A stretch of 53,460 nt of DNA from a virus. The translations under genes and the position numbers were made by a program. The notes under the pieces were generated by a model, which did no database searches, was not told the DNA's origin, and saw nothing but the letters and a program-made list of their open reading frames with translations. Each line of letters starts with the position of its first letter. The first letter of the stretch is position 1. Shown here piece by piece: positions 8,901-14,993 of this stretch. The stretch spans positions 1-53,460 of the IMG/VR virus record IMGVR_UViG_3300032224_000722; one strand, given 5' to 3'.

Positions 8901-9339
8901 CAAATAATGTATTTGAAGTATCTAACCAGTATGAACCGTCTGCTGGAGGACCTGCTGGAGCAGATGCTTGCGCAGTTAGTTGACCTAAGTCGATGTTTGC
9001 ACGAACAACGTAAGCCTTTGAACTTACGCCCAATAAGCTGTAAGCGGCTTGTAAACCGTATTCGTTTAATTCGCCACCGTGGATCGGATTACCTTGTGTA
9101 TCTGTATAGAACAACGGTGTTCCAAAGGTATCTGTCAAATCACGTTGACTTGTAATTGTGTATACTTTTCCAGCGTTTGCAGGATCTGTTCCTTTTGCTA
9201 GGCCTGTGCCTGAAGCATTTGCTTTGTTTGCTTTCGAAGCAACAATAACTAGAGGTACTGTTCCAGGGGCGGCCGGAGTGTAAAAACTCTCGTCGATTAC
9301 GTTTACTTGTACGCCCGGTGATTGTAATGTTTTTGCCAT
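5959..9339 (-). CDS. gp18: Tail sheath protein gp18 with a ~600-residue insertion (1126 aa)
   Basis: This is the contractile sheath subunit. The N-terminus (SPGVQVNVIDESFY, LVIVASKANKA) and the C-terminus are classical sheath: SYEWFAPAGVRRGNV, the core LRRQLGILVSPYLFEPND and VDIAIEPVKAVEFIYVPVRL at the end. Between about residues 130 and 735 lies a large insertion. It holds several DG-x-x-W-x-D modules (PADGSYWLDT, PPSDGTLWYD, LADGEIWID) and two segments resembling flagellin IN motifs (about 253-330 and 455-550). T4 gp18 has 659 aa, so this one is unusually large. SD GGGAG sits about 12 nt before the ATG, with a CTAAATA box further upstream. The insertion presumably decorates the outer tail surface (inference). 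Confidence 0.95.
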   Translation of the reverse strand: MAKTLQSPGVQVNVIDESFYTPAAPGTVPLVIVASKANKANASGTGLAKGTDPANAGKVYTITSQRDLTDTFGTPLFYTDTQGNPIHGGELNEYGLQAAYSLLGVSSKAYVVRANIDLGQLTAQASAPAGPPADGSYWLDTSNTLFGLFEWNSATGTFANKTPIVIDSSNRANNTAGADGVTPKPSLGTNGSYAVVLDTMDMNSTYYKNSNGNWVQVGSSGETAFASPANNATFVSTTWQTSWPAVTGTSSNPAFSASPGAVTINGNSITVTTASTVASIAASINSTLHSKGIGAKANSSGKIELYTDLYPGSLTVAGNATTLATLGVPAGVYAGPKMTVAPHTQYPNYSSAPSGSVYLKTTSPNSGAHWIIKQYSANTQSFTQVAAPIYNTSASALYNIDKTGGGTNIPVGTLFIEANYDHGDGFASTSTQRPITLNFEIQRRAAVAPTTITSKALAVAPVLVNGTTMQIAETLVGQLNYGNPVTVTIQTPTTGETWIGAVVTAINSAGLTNVTAHHNSDDTITITHATGGDIKFNDANNVLGNIGFTAWDQHQPTNAYSTNFYHLGDNEPDGFDYRASNWAPLITTAAPNAPVTPPSDGTLWYDSITDQADIMYNDGTHWKGYRNVFPATDPNGPIISSTRPTTQSDGKTALADGEIWIDRSDIEMYGLDIYVYNGNTLKWVKQDSTDQTSPNGWVFADARWAVNGYTTAQSSIASLLRSDFLDPDAPDPGGYPRGTRLFNLRRSGFNVKRYEANYINIYANNGVNPRYTEPMDGSNSTTAYATARWVTVSPNRPDGAGSFGRHAQRGFVVAALKALIDTNQTIRDTDSLVFNLIAAPGYPEAVQNLIAMNTDRGQTAFVIGDTPFRLQANGTDLQAWGLNTNGAFDNGDTGATSYDDYMAFFYPSGFTNDNTGNYIVVPPSHMMLRTFINSDAKSYEWFAPAGVRRGNVDNATSVGYIDGQTGEFHTTALPQALRDVLAKTKVNPIPTLTGSGIVNFGNYTRAPAASSLDRINVARLVAYLRRQLGILVSPYLFEPNDQITRSEVKNAVDSFLLELVGQRAIYDYLVVCDTSNNTPARIDRSELWVDIAIEPVKAVEFIYVPVRLLNTGAIASGNLGSMSTGG

Positions 9340-9373
9340 TTACTAACTCTCCCAATAATGGTTTTATCAGTAA

Positions 9374-9380
9374 TATTTAG
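9374..9380 (-). promoter_or_regulatory. Late-promoter-like box before sheath gene
   Basis: On the minus strand this is CTAAATA, 34 nt before the gp18 ATG and in the 101-nt divergent gap shared with the plus-strand zinc-protein gene. It is identical in its seven bases to the box before the 582-aa gene. Confidence 0.45.
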
Positions 9381-9440
9381 CGTATACTCCAATTTTTATC
9401 TAGTTAAATACATGGAAAAGGGCACCAAAAAGGGCTTACT

Positions 9441-9776
9441 ATGAGACCATTATGTAAAACATGCGGTAAAAGGCCAGTGGCAATCAATTACCACAAAGAC
9501 GATAGAGTATTTTATCGCAAAACTTGCGATCATTGTGCCAGACATAGAGATGTAGGAAGGCCTAAGTGGCAACAGGCTGGCTACAGAAAGAAAGATAAAT
9601 GCGACCGCTGTGGATACACCAGCAAACACCCAGAACAGTTTGATGTATACTACATCGACGGGGAGCCGTCAAACACTAAGCTGGCAAATCTAAAAACGGT
9701 ATGTTCGAACTGCCAGCGGATCCTGCATATTTTGAAGCTACCTTGGAAACGGGGTGATTTGACACCAGATTTTTAA
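9441..9776 (+). CDS. Four-CxxC HNH-like zinc protein, probably non-catalytic
   Basis: This 111-aa protein belongs to a type conserved beside the tail genes of aquatic T4-like phages. Four CxxC pairs (C5/C8, C29/C32, C54/C57, C88/C91) should bind two zincs. The segment YYIDGEPSNTKLANLKTVC followed by SNCQ has the layout of an HNH endonuclease core (usually HHIDG...N...NL...C..CH). Here Tyr replaces the first His and Gln the last, so nuclease activity is doubtful and DNA or RNA binding more likely. The SD is AAGGG, 7 nt before the ATG. It is the only plus-strand gene in this stretch, and its last 101 nt overlap the 3' end of the minus-strand dNMP kinase. A regulatory role is speculation. Confidence 0.85.
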   Translation: MRPLCKTCGKRPVAINYHKDDRVFYRKTCDHCARHRDVGRPKWQQAGYRKKDKCDRCGYTSKHPEQFDVYYIDGEPSNTKLANLKTVCSNCQRILHILKLPWKRGDLTPDF

Positions 9777-10389
9777 CCTGGGCAAATAAGTCGTCTATAC
9801 TACCGTTGTTGTCTAAAACGGCATCAAACTCTGTTCCGACCCAAGCAGTTTCGCTGGCATGTATTTTATGCTTGTCTAGTTCTGCTTTGCCCAAAGCCCA
9901 AGAGGTATTGCGCACAGGACCTCGATTAAAGTTTATGGCGGCTTCGTACCATTCAGGTTCGGCGCCACGTACTACTCGTACTACAATTCCGCCAGCAGTT
10001 TTAATTGATTTAATTTCGTTTGGAAATCTGCAATCGCTAATAACAATGTCGTCAGTACTATTACGGAGTTTGTTTTCTAGACTGGCAATCCAAATATCAT
10101 CATGAAATGATTTACGGCACACTTCTGTGCCCCAATATTGTAACACCCAGCGTGGAGTAAGGTTGGGCATGCCAAGTCGTTCTGCCCACCACGGATCTAC
10201 TTGTTCACGCCACTCACGTGCTGATTTAGTGCGGCCTTCGAGCATGGTTCGGTCCCAGCCAAACACAGACGATACTGCATCTTTAAGACTGTTGGCAAAA
10301 CTTTCTCGCCTAAATTCGTGGAAATTTGTTAGATAGTCGGCAATAGTATCTTTGCCGGACCCGATAAAACCGCACACACCAATAATCAT
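9676..10389 (-). CDS. gp1: Deoxynucleoside monophosphate kinase (T4 gp1-like)
   Basis: This enzyme phosphorylates dNMPs, supplying nucleotides for phage DNA synthesis. The 237 aa (T4 gp1 is 241) begin with a P-loop, GFIGSGKDT (residues 7-15), followed by the lid/substrate part: FRRESFANSLKDAVSSVFGW, LTPRWVLQYWGTEVCR and DDIVISDCRFPNEI, all typical of phage dNMP kinases. The C-terminal 33 residues (SNHPVSKVASKYAGSAGSSN and on) are encoded opposite the plus-strand zinc-protein gene. The start has an SD-like TAGGGGA in the loop of a small hairpin and a sigma-70-like promoter upstream, consistent with earlier expression than the surrounding late genes (inference). Confidence 0.9.
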   Translation of the reverse strand: MIIGVCGFIGSGKDTIADYLTNFHEFRRESFANSLKDAVSSVFGWDRTMLEGRTKSAREWREQVDPWWAERLGMPNLTPRWVLQYWGTEVCRKSFHDDIWIASLENKLRNSTDDIVISDCRFPNEIKSIKTAGGIVVRVVRGAEPEWYEAAINFNRGPVRNTSWALGKAELDKHKIHASETAWVGTEFDAVLDNNGSIDDLFAQVKNLVSNHPVSKVASKYAGSAGSSNIPFLDLPA

Positions 10390-10410
10390 AGTATCCCCTA
10401 AGCTGATACT
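10390..10410 (-). promoter_or_regulatory. Hairpin presenting the kinase ribosome-binding site
   Basis: Immediately before the kinase ATG the minus strand can pair AGTATC with GATACT around the loop AGCTTAGGG, so the SD (TAGGGGA) lies mainly in the loop. The stem is only 6 bp. It could modulate translation, or it may be incidental. Confidence 0.35.
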
Positions 10411-10435
10411 ATATTTTATTACAAAGCGATTACAA
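10408..10435 (-). promoter_or_regulatory. Sigma-70-like promoter for the dNMP kinase
   Basis: On the minus strand TTGTAA (10435-10430) is followed after 16 nt by TATAGT (10413-10408), matching 4/6 and 5/6 of the bacterial -35 and -10 consensus. A start near 10400 would give a leader of about 10 nt. This is unlike the TAAATA boxes at structural genes and would allow host-polymerase expression of a nucleotide-metabolism gene. Confidence 0.4.
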
Positions 10436-10452
10436 TGTCAATGAGTTTTGGC

Positions 10453-11238
10453 TTAACCTACAACAAACCACATGGGTTTTTCGCCCGTGCCGTATGCCTT
10501 CATGTCAGCTTCTAATGCTTCGATTTGCGCGGCACCTTCACTTTTTAGTTGCGTACCGTTCAAAGTGGTACCACCTTGTGGGCCGGTAATTTGATTGAAT
10601 TTTTCACGTGCTTCACCTAGCATAAGTTTGCAGTTAGCAAGTGTATAGTCTTTGATCCATAGTCCTGCATACGGATCATCAAGTAGAGCAAAATCCGGAC
10701 GATGGTTATACAACCATAGGAGTACGTTTTCTTCGCCACGTGGACGTTGCATAATTGTAAGTTTGCGGGTCTGTGGATGATATGTAAATTGGATATAACT
10801 ACCAAACATTTTACCTACCATTTTTTGATACTGTGCAAACGCATAGTATGTGCCTAGTCCACCCATGTTACTTGATGACAGTAAATAGGTATTTGTATAG
10901 GCTAAATTAAATGGTTCAAACAATGTTCCGCCATCGCCACCACCACTTCTACTACCAATACTTCTACGGAATACATCACGTACCTCTACAACTTCATTGC
11001 CTAAGATATATTCGTTTTGATCCTGCTCTAGTGTTAAGAATCCGTAACTTTCTTCTACGGAGTTAGAGGATTTTTGACGATATTTTGCTAGCGCACGATC
11101 TATCGCTGTGTTATAGTCTTTTGGTTCAAGTTCTACATCCACCATATTTCCGCCCAGGAATGACTTAACATAGTCAATTATCTGCTGGCGTACCGGTGTT
11201 GTATCGTTTACTGGGTTTGGGGTGTTTGCTGTGCTCAT
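10453..11238 (-). CDS. gp13: Neck protein gp13
   Basis: This is a head-closure/neck protein that, with gp14, seals the packaged head for tail joining. The 261 aa carry the gp13 pattern: an N-terminal helical VRQQIIDYVKSFLGG, DYNTAIDRALAKYRQKSSN and EESYGFLTLEQDQNEYIL, the central FRRSIGS, YLLSSSNMGGLGTYYAFAQY and FTYHPQTRKLTIMQRPRG, and WIKDYTLANCKLMLGEAREK near the C-terminus. T4 gp13 is about 309 aa, so this is slightly shorter but complete. It diverges from gp14 across 29 nt instead of lying upstream of it in the same direction as in T4. No SD precedes the ATG; an AATAAATA box ends 5 nt away. Confidence 0.92.
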   Translation of the reverse strand: MSTANTPNPVNDTTPVRQQIIDYVKSFLGGNMVDVELEPKDYNTAIDRALAKYRQKSSNSVEESYGFLTLEQDQNEYILGNEVVEVRDVFRRSIGSRSGGGDGGTLFEPFNLAYTNTYLLSSSNMGGLGTYYAFAQYQKMVGKMFGSYIQFTYHPQTRKLTIMQRPRGEENVLLWLYNHRPDFALLDDPYAGLWIKDYTLANCKLMLGEAREKFNQITGPQGGTTLNGTQLKSEGAAQIEALEADMKAYGTGEKPMWFVVG

Positions 11239-11243
11239 ACAGA

Positions 11244-11251
11244 TATTTATT
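11244..11251 (-). promoter_or_regulatory. Late-promoter-like box before gp13
   Basis: On the minus strand this reads AATAAATA (7 of 8 to the T4 late core). It ends 5 nt before the gp13 ATG and is divergent to the gp14 box 1 nt away. If it is the promoter, the transcript would start at or within a base or two of the ATG. Confidence 0.45.
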
Positions 11252-11252
11252 C

Positions 11253-11260
11253 TATAAATA
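11253..11260 (+). promoter_or_regulatory. T4-type late promoter TATAAATA before gp14
   Basis: This is an exact TATAAATA, the T4 late-promoter core, followed by CGATACT and then the gp14 ATG (11268). The 7-nt gap leaves no room for an SD, and T4 late transcripts start about 6-7 nt beyond the core, so a leaderless gp14 mRNA is predicted. Confidence 0.6.
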
Positions 11261-11267
11261 CGATACT

Positions 11268-12491
11268 ATGCCAAGACTATCCCTTTACCGCCCCGAAAAA
11301 AGCAATGATTTTAAGTTCTTAGATCGTGTAATTGACGAGCAATTTCAAGTGGGCGGAACCGACATTTATGTCCACAAATACCTAGGATATGTAAATCCTG
11401 CCACAGGAACTGCAAGTCCAGCACAACCAGTTAGTTCTAACCCTATTGCGGAGTTAGGAATACAAGATGTCTTACTCATGGAAAACCGTGATAGGCACTA
11501 TGCACCCGACGTGTATGTAATGCGCGGAATATACCAAATGCAGGACTTAGATTTTAATCTAAGTCAGTTTGGTTTGTTTTTAAACAACGATAATATCATG
11601 TTACACTTTCACTTGCGTGGATGTGTAGAAACACTTGGTCGAAAAATGATGGCCGGCGATGTTGTAGAACTGCCGCATTTGCGTGACGAGTATTCTTTAG
11701 ATAGTACATCAGCAATTAAACGATTTTATGTTATACAAGAAGTTATGCGTCCGTCAAACGGGTTTAGCCAGACTTGGTTTCCGCATTTAATCCGTGCTAA
11801 GTGTGCTCCATTAGTCGACACACAAGAATACAAAGAAATCTTAGATGCCGTTAACACAGATTCTAACGGTATTTCAGATCCTAACGGAACTACATTAAGA
11901 GATATAGTTTCACAATATAAAGTTAGTATTGAAATTAACAATCAAATTCTTGCACAAGCAGAAGCAGATTCACCTTCTAGTGGATTCGACGATGCCGATT
12001 TATATGTTGTGCCTTGGGCGCCAGACGGAACAGTAGATACACAAGATATTAGTGACACCAGTATTGATAATACAAACTGGGACAACATAGATGCTTCTAT
12101 TGTGTTACGCTCTCCCGATCATACATACTTTGTACAACGCGGCATTCAGGAAGGTGGAATCCCACCAAACGGAGCCAAATATAGTGCAGGTATTGAATTT
12201 CCAAATCATCCTGTTAAAGGCCAATTCCATTTAAGGATAGATTATTTGCCTAATACATTGTTTAGATTCGATGGCGCTATTTGGGTCAAGTTTGAAGATA
12301 ATGTTCGCATGACGCTAGACGAGTTCGGAACTCAAGATGTGGCTCAGGGGACTGCACACGCAGGTAAACAAGTAAGAAGAACACAAGTTGCCGGATATAT
12401 TAATAATGCAAATACGGCAACTATCGCAGGTTCTACTGTACCAGAGCGTCAAAGTTTAAGTAACGCTTTAAGACCAAAGGCAGATAATTAA
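11268..12491 (+). CDS. gp14: Neck protein gp14
   Basis: This is the neck subunit that sits with gp13 below the portal. I take the start at 11268 (407 aa) because MPRLSLYRPEKSNDFKFLDR is the conserved N-terminus and the preceding in-frame codons lie across the promoter. The signatures QVGGTDIYVHKYLG, AELGIQDVLLMENRDR, MQDLDFNLSQFGLF and AGDVVELPHLRDEY (like the T4 gp14 PxD segment) support the call. T4 gp14 is 256 aa; the extra C-terminal part includes LFRFDGAIWVKFED, a DG-x-x-W motif also seen in gp15 and gp18. Its stop overlaps the gp15 start by one base (TAATG), so it heads a three-gene plus-strand operon. Confidence 0.88.
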   Translation: MPRLSLYRPEKSNDFKFLDRVIDEQFQVGGTDIYVHKYLGYVNPATGTASPAQPVSSNPIAELGIQDVLLMENRDRHYAPDVYVMRGIYQMQDLDFNLSQFGLFLNNDNIMLHFHLRGCVETLGRKMMAGDVVELPHLRDEYSLDSTSAIKRFYVIQEVMRPSNGFSQTWFPHLIRAKCAPLVDTQEYKEILDAVNTDSNGISDPNGTTLRDIVSQYKVSIEINNQILAQAEADSPSSGFDDADLYVVPWAPDGTVDTQDISDTSIDNTNWDNIDASIVLRSPDHTYFVQRGIQEGGIPPNGAKYSAGIEFPNHPVKGQFHLRIDYLPNTLFRFDGAIWVKFEDNVRMTLDEFGTQDVAQGTAHAGKQVRRTQVAGYINNANTATIAGSTVPERQSLSNALRPKADN

Positions 12492-13984
12492 TGGATCATT
12501 TTTACGACGGGCAAATACGACGCTACCTAACTCAGTTTATGAGAGTTATGAGCAACTTCTCATACAAAGATGCAAAAGGCAACTTGGTACAGATTCCTGT
12601 ACGCTACGGAGATATGAGCAGACAAGTGGCGCAAATACTCACAAAGAATTCTGAGAACACGATGCCATCGGCTCCGTTTATCAGTTGTTATATTAAGAAT
12701 TTAAAAATTGCTCGTGAACGATTACAAAACCCGTATTACGAAAACACGCTCAATGTTAGAGAGCGAGAAACACACTATGTTGATGAAAATCCCAGCAGTC
12801 CGACATACGGTGAAACTATAAATGAACAGGGCAACTTACAAGGTGGCAATTATACCATTAATCGTTTAATGCCTACACCATATGATTTAGAATTTCAAGC
12901 AGATATTTGGAGTTCAAATACTGATCAAAAATTACAGATCCTTGAACAAATATTAGTATTGTTCCGCCCTGCATTAGAAATTCAAACCACAAGCAACTTT
13001 GTTGACTGGACGAGTTTAAGTTATTTAGAATTATCTGATATGACTTGGTCGACTCGGGCTATTCCTCAAGGTGTAGAACAAGATATTGATATTGCTAATT
13101 TAGGATTTACTGCGCCAATTTGGATCAGTACTCCTGTTAAGGTAAAACAACTAGGCATTATTACAGATATTATTGCAAGTATATTTGTAGAACCAACTGG
13201 CACATTAAGCGAAAGCAAATACGACGATGGCGCATTCTTTAATGGACGTACACCTACTGCTATTGCAGGACACAACTTGAAAGATCATAATATTGTGGTA
13301 ATGGATAACACCGCAACATTAGGACCTGGAGTGAGTTGGTATAAAATTCTTGATGCTTATCCTGGTACATTTACTGCCGGATTAAGTCAAATTAGATTTA
13401 CAAAAGATCTAAGCACAGAAGTTGTTGCTACAATAACACTAAATCCAATTGATGAAACGCAGATGATTTTAAATATCGATGCATCTACATTACCTACTAA
13501 CAGCCAAGTACCTGCAAACAGTGGTAAAACTTATGTCGATGCTATTATAGATCCTACCAAATTTACAACTGATATCAACAACGTAGGTATTCGTTATCTA
13601 ATCTTAGAAGATATCAATCCTGCGTACAGACAAGTTCAATACATTGCAAATCCGGGATATGATTCTAATGACCCTGCTAGCCCCCAACAGCTGGTCAAGT
13701 TAGATGCAAATGGAAATCCTGTTTACATTAAACAATATCCGGATGCAGGTTATGCAGTGACTAATTTTAAAAATGCAGATAATTCAATATTTTCAGCAAA
13801 TGTAAATGACATTATTACTTGGGACGGCGAAAAATGGGTAGTTATATTCGACTCTTTAGCCGGGGTTACTCCTACTTACATAACTAATATACGTACTGGT
13901 TCACAATACGTATGGGACGGTGAACAATGGACTTCTAGTTATGAAGGCGAGTACAAACCAGGATATTGGCGTTTATTGTTATGA
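12491..13984 (+). CDS. gp15: Tail sheath stabiliser and completion protein gp15
   Basis: gp15 caps the finished tail and connects it to the neck. The N-terminal part (about residues 1-235) is the recognisable domain: MDHFYDGQIRRYLTQFMRVM, LVQIPVRYGDMSRQVAQIL, APFISCYIKNLKIARERLQ, then MPTPYDLEFQADIWSSNTDQ and QILEQILVLFRPALEIQTT, parallel to T4 gp15. The 497 aa greatly exceed the 272 aa of T4. The added C-terminal half contains WDGEKWVVIF and VWDGEQWTSSYEGEYKPGYW, aromatic DG-x-x-W elements shared with gp14 and the sheath insertion. The start overlaps the gp14 stop (TAATG); the stop overlaps the Nudix start (ATGA). Confidence 0.9.
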   Translation: MDHFYDGQIRRYLTQFMRVMSNFSYKDAKGNLVQIPVRYGDMSRQVAQILTKNSENTMPSAPFISCYIKNLKIARERLQNPYYENTLNVRERETHYVDENPSSPTYGETINEQGNLQGGNYTINRLMPTPYDLEFQADIWSSNTDQKLQILEQILVLFRPALEIQTTSNFVDWTSLSYLELSDMTWSTRAIPQGVEQDIDIANLGFTAPIWISTPVKVKQLGIITDIIASIFVEPTGTLSESKYDDGAFFNGRTPTAIAGHNLKDHNIVVMDNTATLGPGVSWYKILDAYPGTFTAGLSQIRFTKDLSTEVVATITLNPIDETQMILNIDASTLPTNSQVPANSGKTYVDAIIDPTKFTTDINNVGIRYLILEDINPAYRQVQYIANPGYDSNDPASPQQLVKLDANGNPVYIKQYPDAGYAVTNFKNADNSIFSANVNDIITWDGEKWVVIFDSLAGVTPTYITNIRTGSQYVWDGEQWTSSYEGEYKPGYWRLLL

Positions 13985-14406
13985 GTATAATTTGTAGTGG
14001 TGGAATTTTTTTAAGTAAGTCAACAAAGCGATTTTTATTGCTAAACAGAACAGAAGGCAAAACTGCAAACACGTGGGGTATCGTCGGCGGTAAACACGAA
14101 CCTAACGATCAAACTCCTTACGAAGCACTATGTAGGGAAATCCAAGAAGAAATTGGATTCCTACCGTCTATAGAAAAAACAATTCCTTTAGAACAATACG
14201 AAAGTAAAGATGGGGAATTTTATTACCATACCTACGTATTGTTAGTTGAGGACGAGTTTATTCCTAAACTAAATCATGAACACTCGGGGTACGCTTGGGT
14301 ATCTAAAGACAGTTGGCCTAAGCCCTTGCATTCTGGACTTAGGACCACACTGGGTAATAAAACTAACAGAGTAAAAATTGAAACTATTTTTGATGTGATA
14401 GGTTAA
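13981..14406 (+). CDS. Nudix (MutT-type) hydrolase
   Basis: This is a pyrophosphohydrolase acting on nucleoside-diphosphate-linked substrates; the exact substrate is unknown. I use ATG 13981 (141 aa), inside the gp15 stop (ATGA overlap). The Nudix box is GGKHEPNDQTPYEALCREIQ followed by EEIGF; REIQEEIGF (residues 52-60) supplies the metal-binding glutamates E53, E56 and E57. Between GGK and the RE there is one residue more than the usual G-x5-E-x7-REUxEE spacing, and the first conserved Glu is Asp/Gln. The N-terminal SIICSGGIFLSKSTKRFLLL is the usual first strand. Placing a Nudix enzyme in a neck-gene operon is unusual. Its stop shares the TTAA with the stop of the convergent oxygenase gene. 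Confidence 0.88.
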   Translation: MSIICSGGIFLSKSTKRFLLLNRTEGKTANTWGIVGGKHEPNDQTPYEALCREIQEEIGFLPSIEKTIPLEQYESKDGEFYYHTYVLLVEDEFIPKLNHEHSGYAWVSKDSWPKPLHSGLRTTLGNKTNRVKIETIFDVIG

Positions 14407-14993
14407 ATGTCAGTAGCTATTAAATTAAAGCTAATGCTAATTCTATCTTCGTCTGATAAGTTTTCTTCCACACCGTGATCTAACCAGCTTGGAAAAGCTA
14501 TGAATAGTCCCGGTACGGGTTGAAAACTATAACTCTTGTAATTGGCATCTACATCTTTAGCACTATAGAAATGCTGTCGTGCCGCAAGATTAGGATTAAT
14601 AAATGTTATCTTACCAGAGCGTGGTGGCGTTTTAATATATAGGGTACAGGCTAATACACTACGAGGATGTAAATGCGGGATCATGTATGCCCCGGGCGAA
14701 TTTACATTTACCCAGTAATTTAATAATGTCAACGGCGTAACAGATTCGTAGTCCTTGACTAGCATACCAGTACATTTTTCAATTATAGGCATTAGTACAG
14801 GATGGGCAATAGTAAGAACTTTGCTACTGCCACCTCCGCCACGCTTACTTGAAATATCTAGATTTGGCTGAGTTTTAACCATCTCTCTCGAAAATCTTTC
14901 TAATTCTGCAATATCTTCATCAGAGATTTCATTTGTAATAGTCCACACCGGCGTGGGGAAAATATTACTTAATTTAAGTTCAGATCCAGCCAA
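14403..14993 (-). CDS. 2OG-Fe(II) oxygenase-like protein
   Basis: The 196 aa resemble the phage 2OG-Fe(II) oxygenase family with the conserved opener LKLSNIFPTPVW. The double-stranded beta-helix core shows IPHLHPRSVLACTLYIKTPP (H107 and H109 as candidate iron ligands), FIAFPSWLDHGVEENLSDED (H173) and R184 in RISISFN, which would bind 2-oxoglutarate. A glycine run (RGGGGSSK, 51-58) lies in the N-terminal third. Such proteins hydroxylate or otherwise oxidise proteins, nucleic acids or small molecules; the target here is unknown. The start is TTG at 14993 and overlaps the upstream gene by 14 nt, so translation is probably coupled. It is the last gene of the adhesin/halogenase operon and converges with the Nudix gene. 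Confidence 0.85.
   Translation of the reverse strand: MAGSELKLSNIFPTPVWTITNEISDEDIAELERFSREMVKTQPNLDISSKRGGGGSSKVLTIAHPVLMPIIEKCTGMLVKDYESVTPLTLLNYWVNVNSPGAYMIPHLHPRSVLACTLYIKTPPRSGKITFINPNLAARQHFYSAKDVDANYKSYSFQPVPGLFIAFPSWLDHGVEENLSDEDRISISFNLIATDI

Noticed and set aside
11196-11267. Longer gp14 start at 11196
   Set aside because: Those codons cross the gp13 start and the TATAAATA box, and the conserved N-terminus begins with MPRLSLY at 11268.
13966-13980. Upstream Nudix start at 13966
   Set aside because: The start at 13981 gives the ATGA overlap and directly precedes the first strand of the Nudix fold.
14407-14432. Weak hairpin TAGCT...AGCTA past the convergent Nudix/oxygenase stops
   Set aside because: It has only five base pairs with a 10-nt AT loop and no T run; it is too weak to call a terminator.
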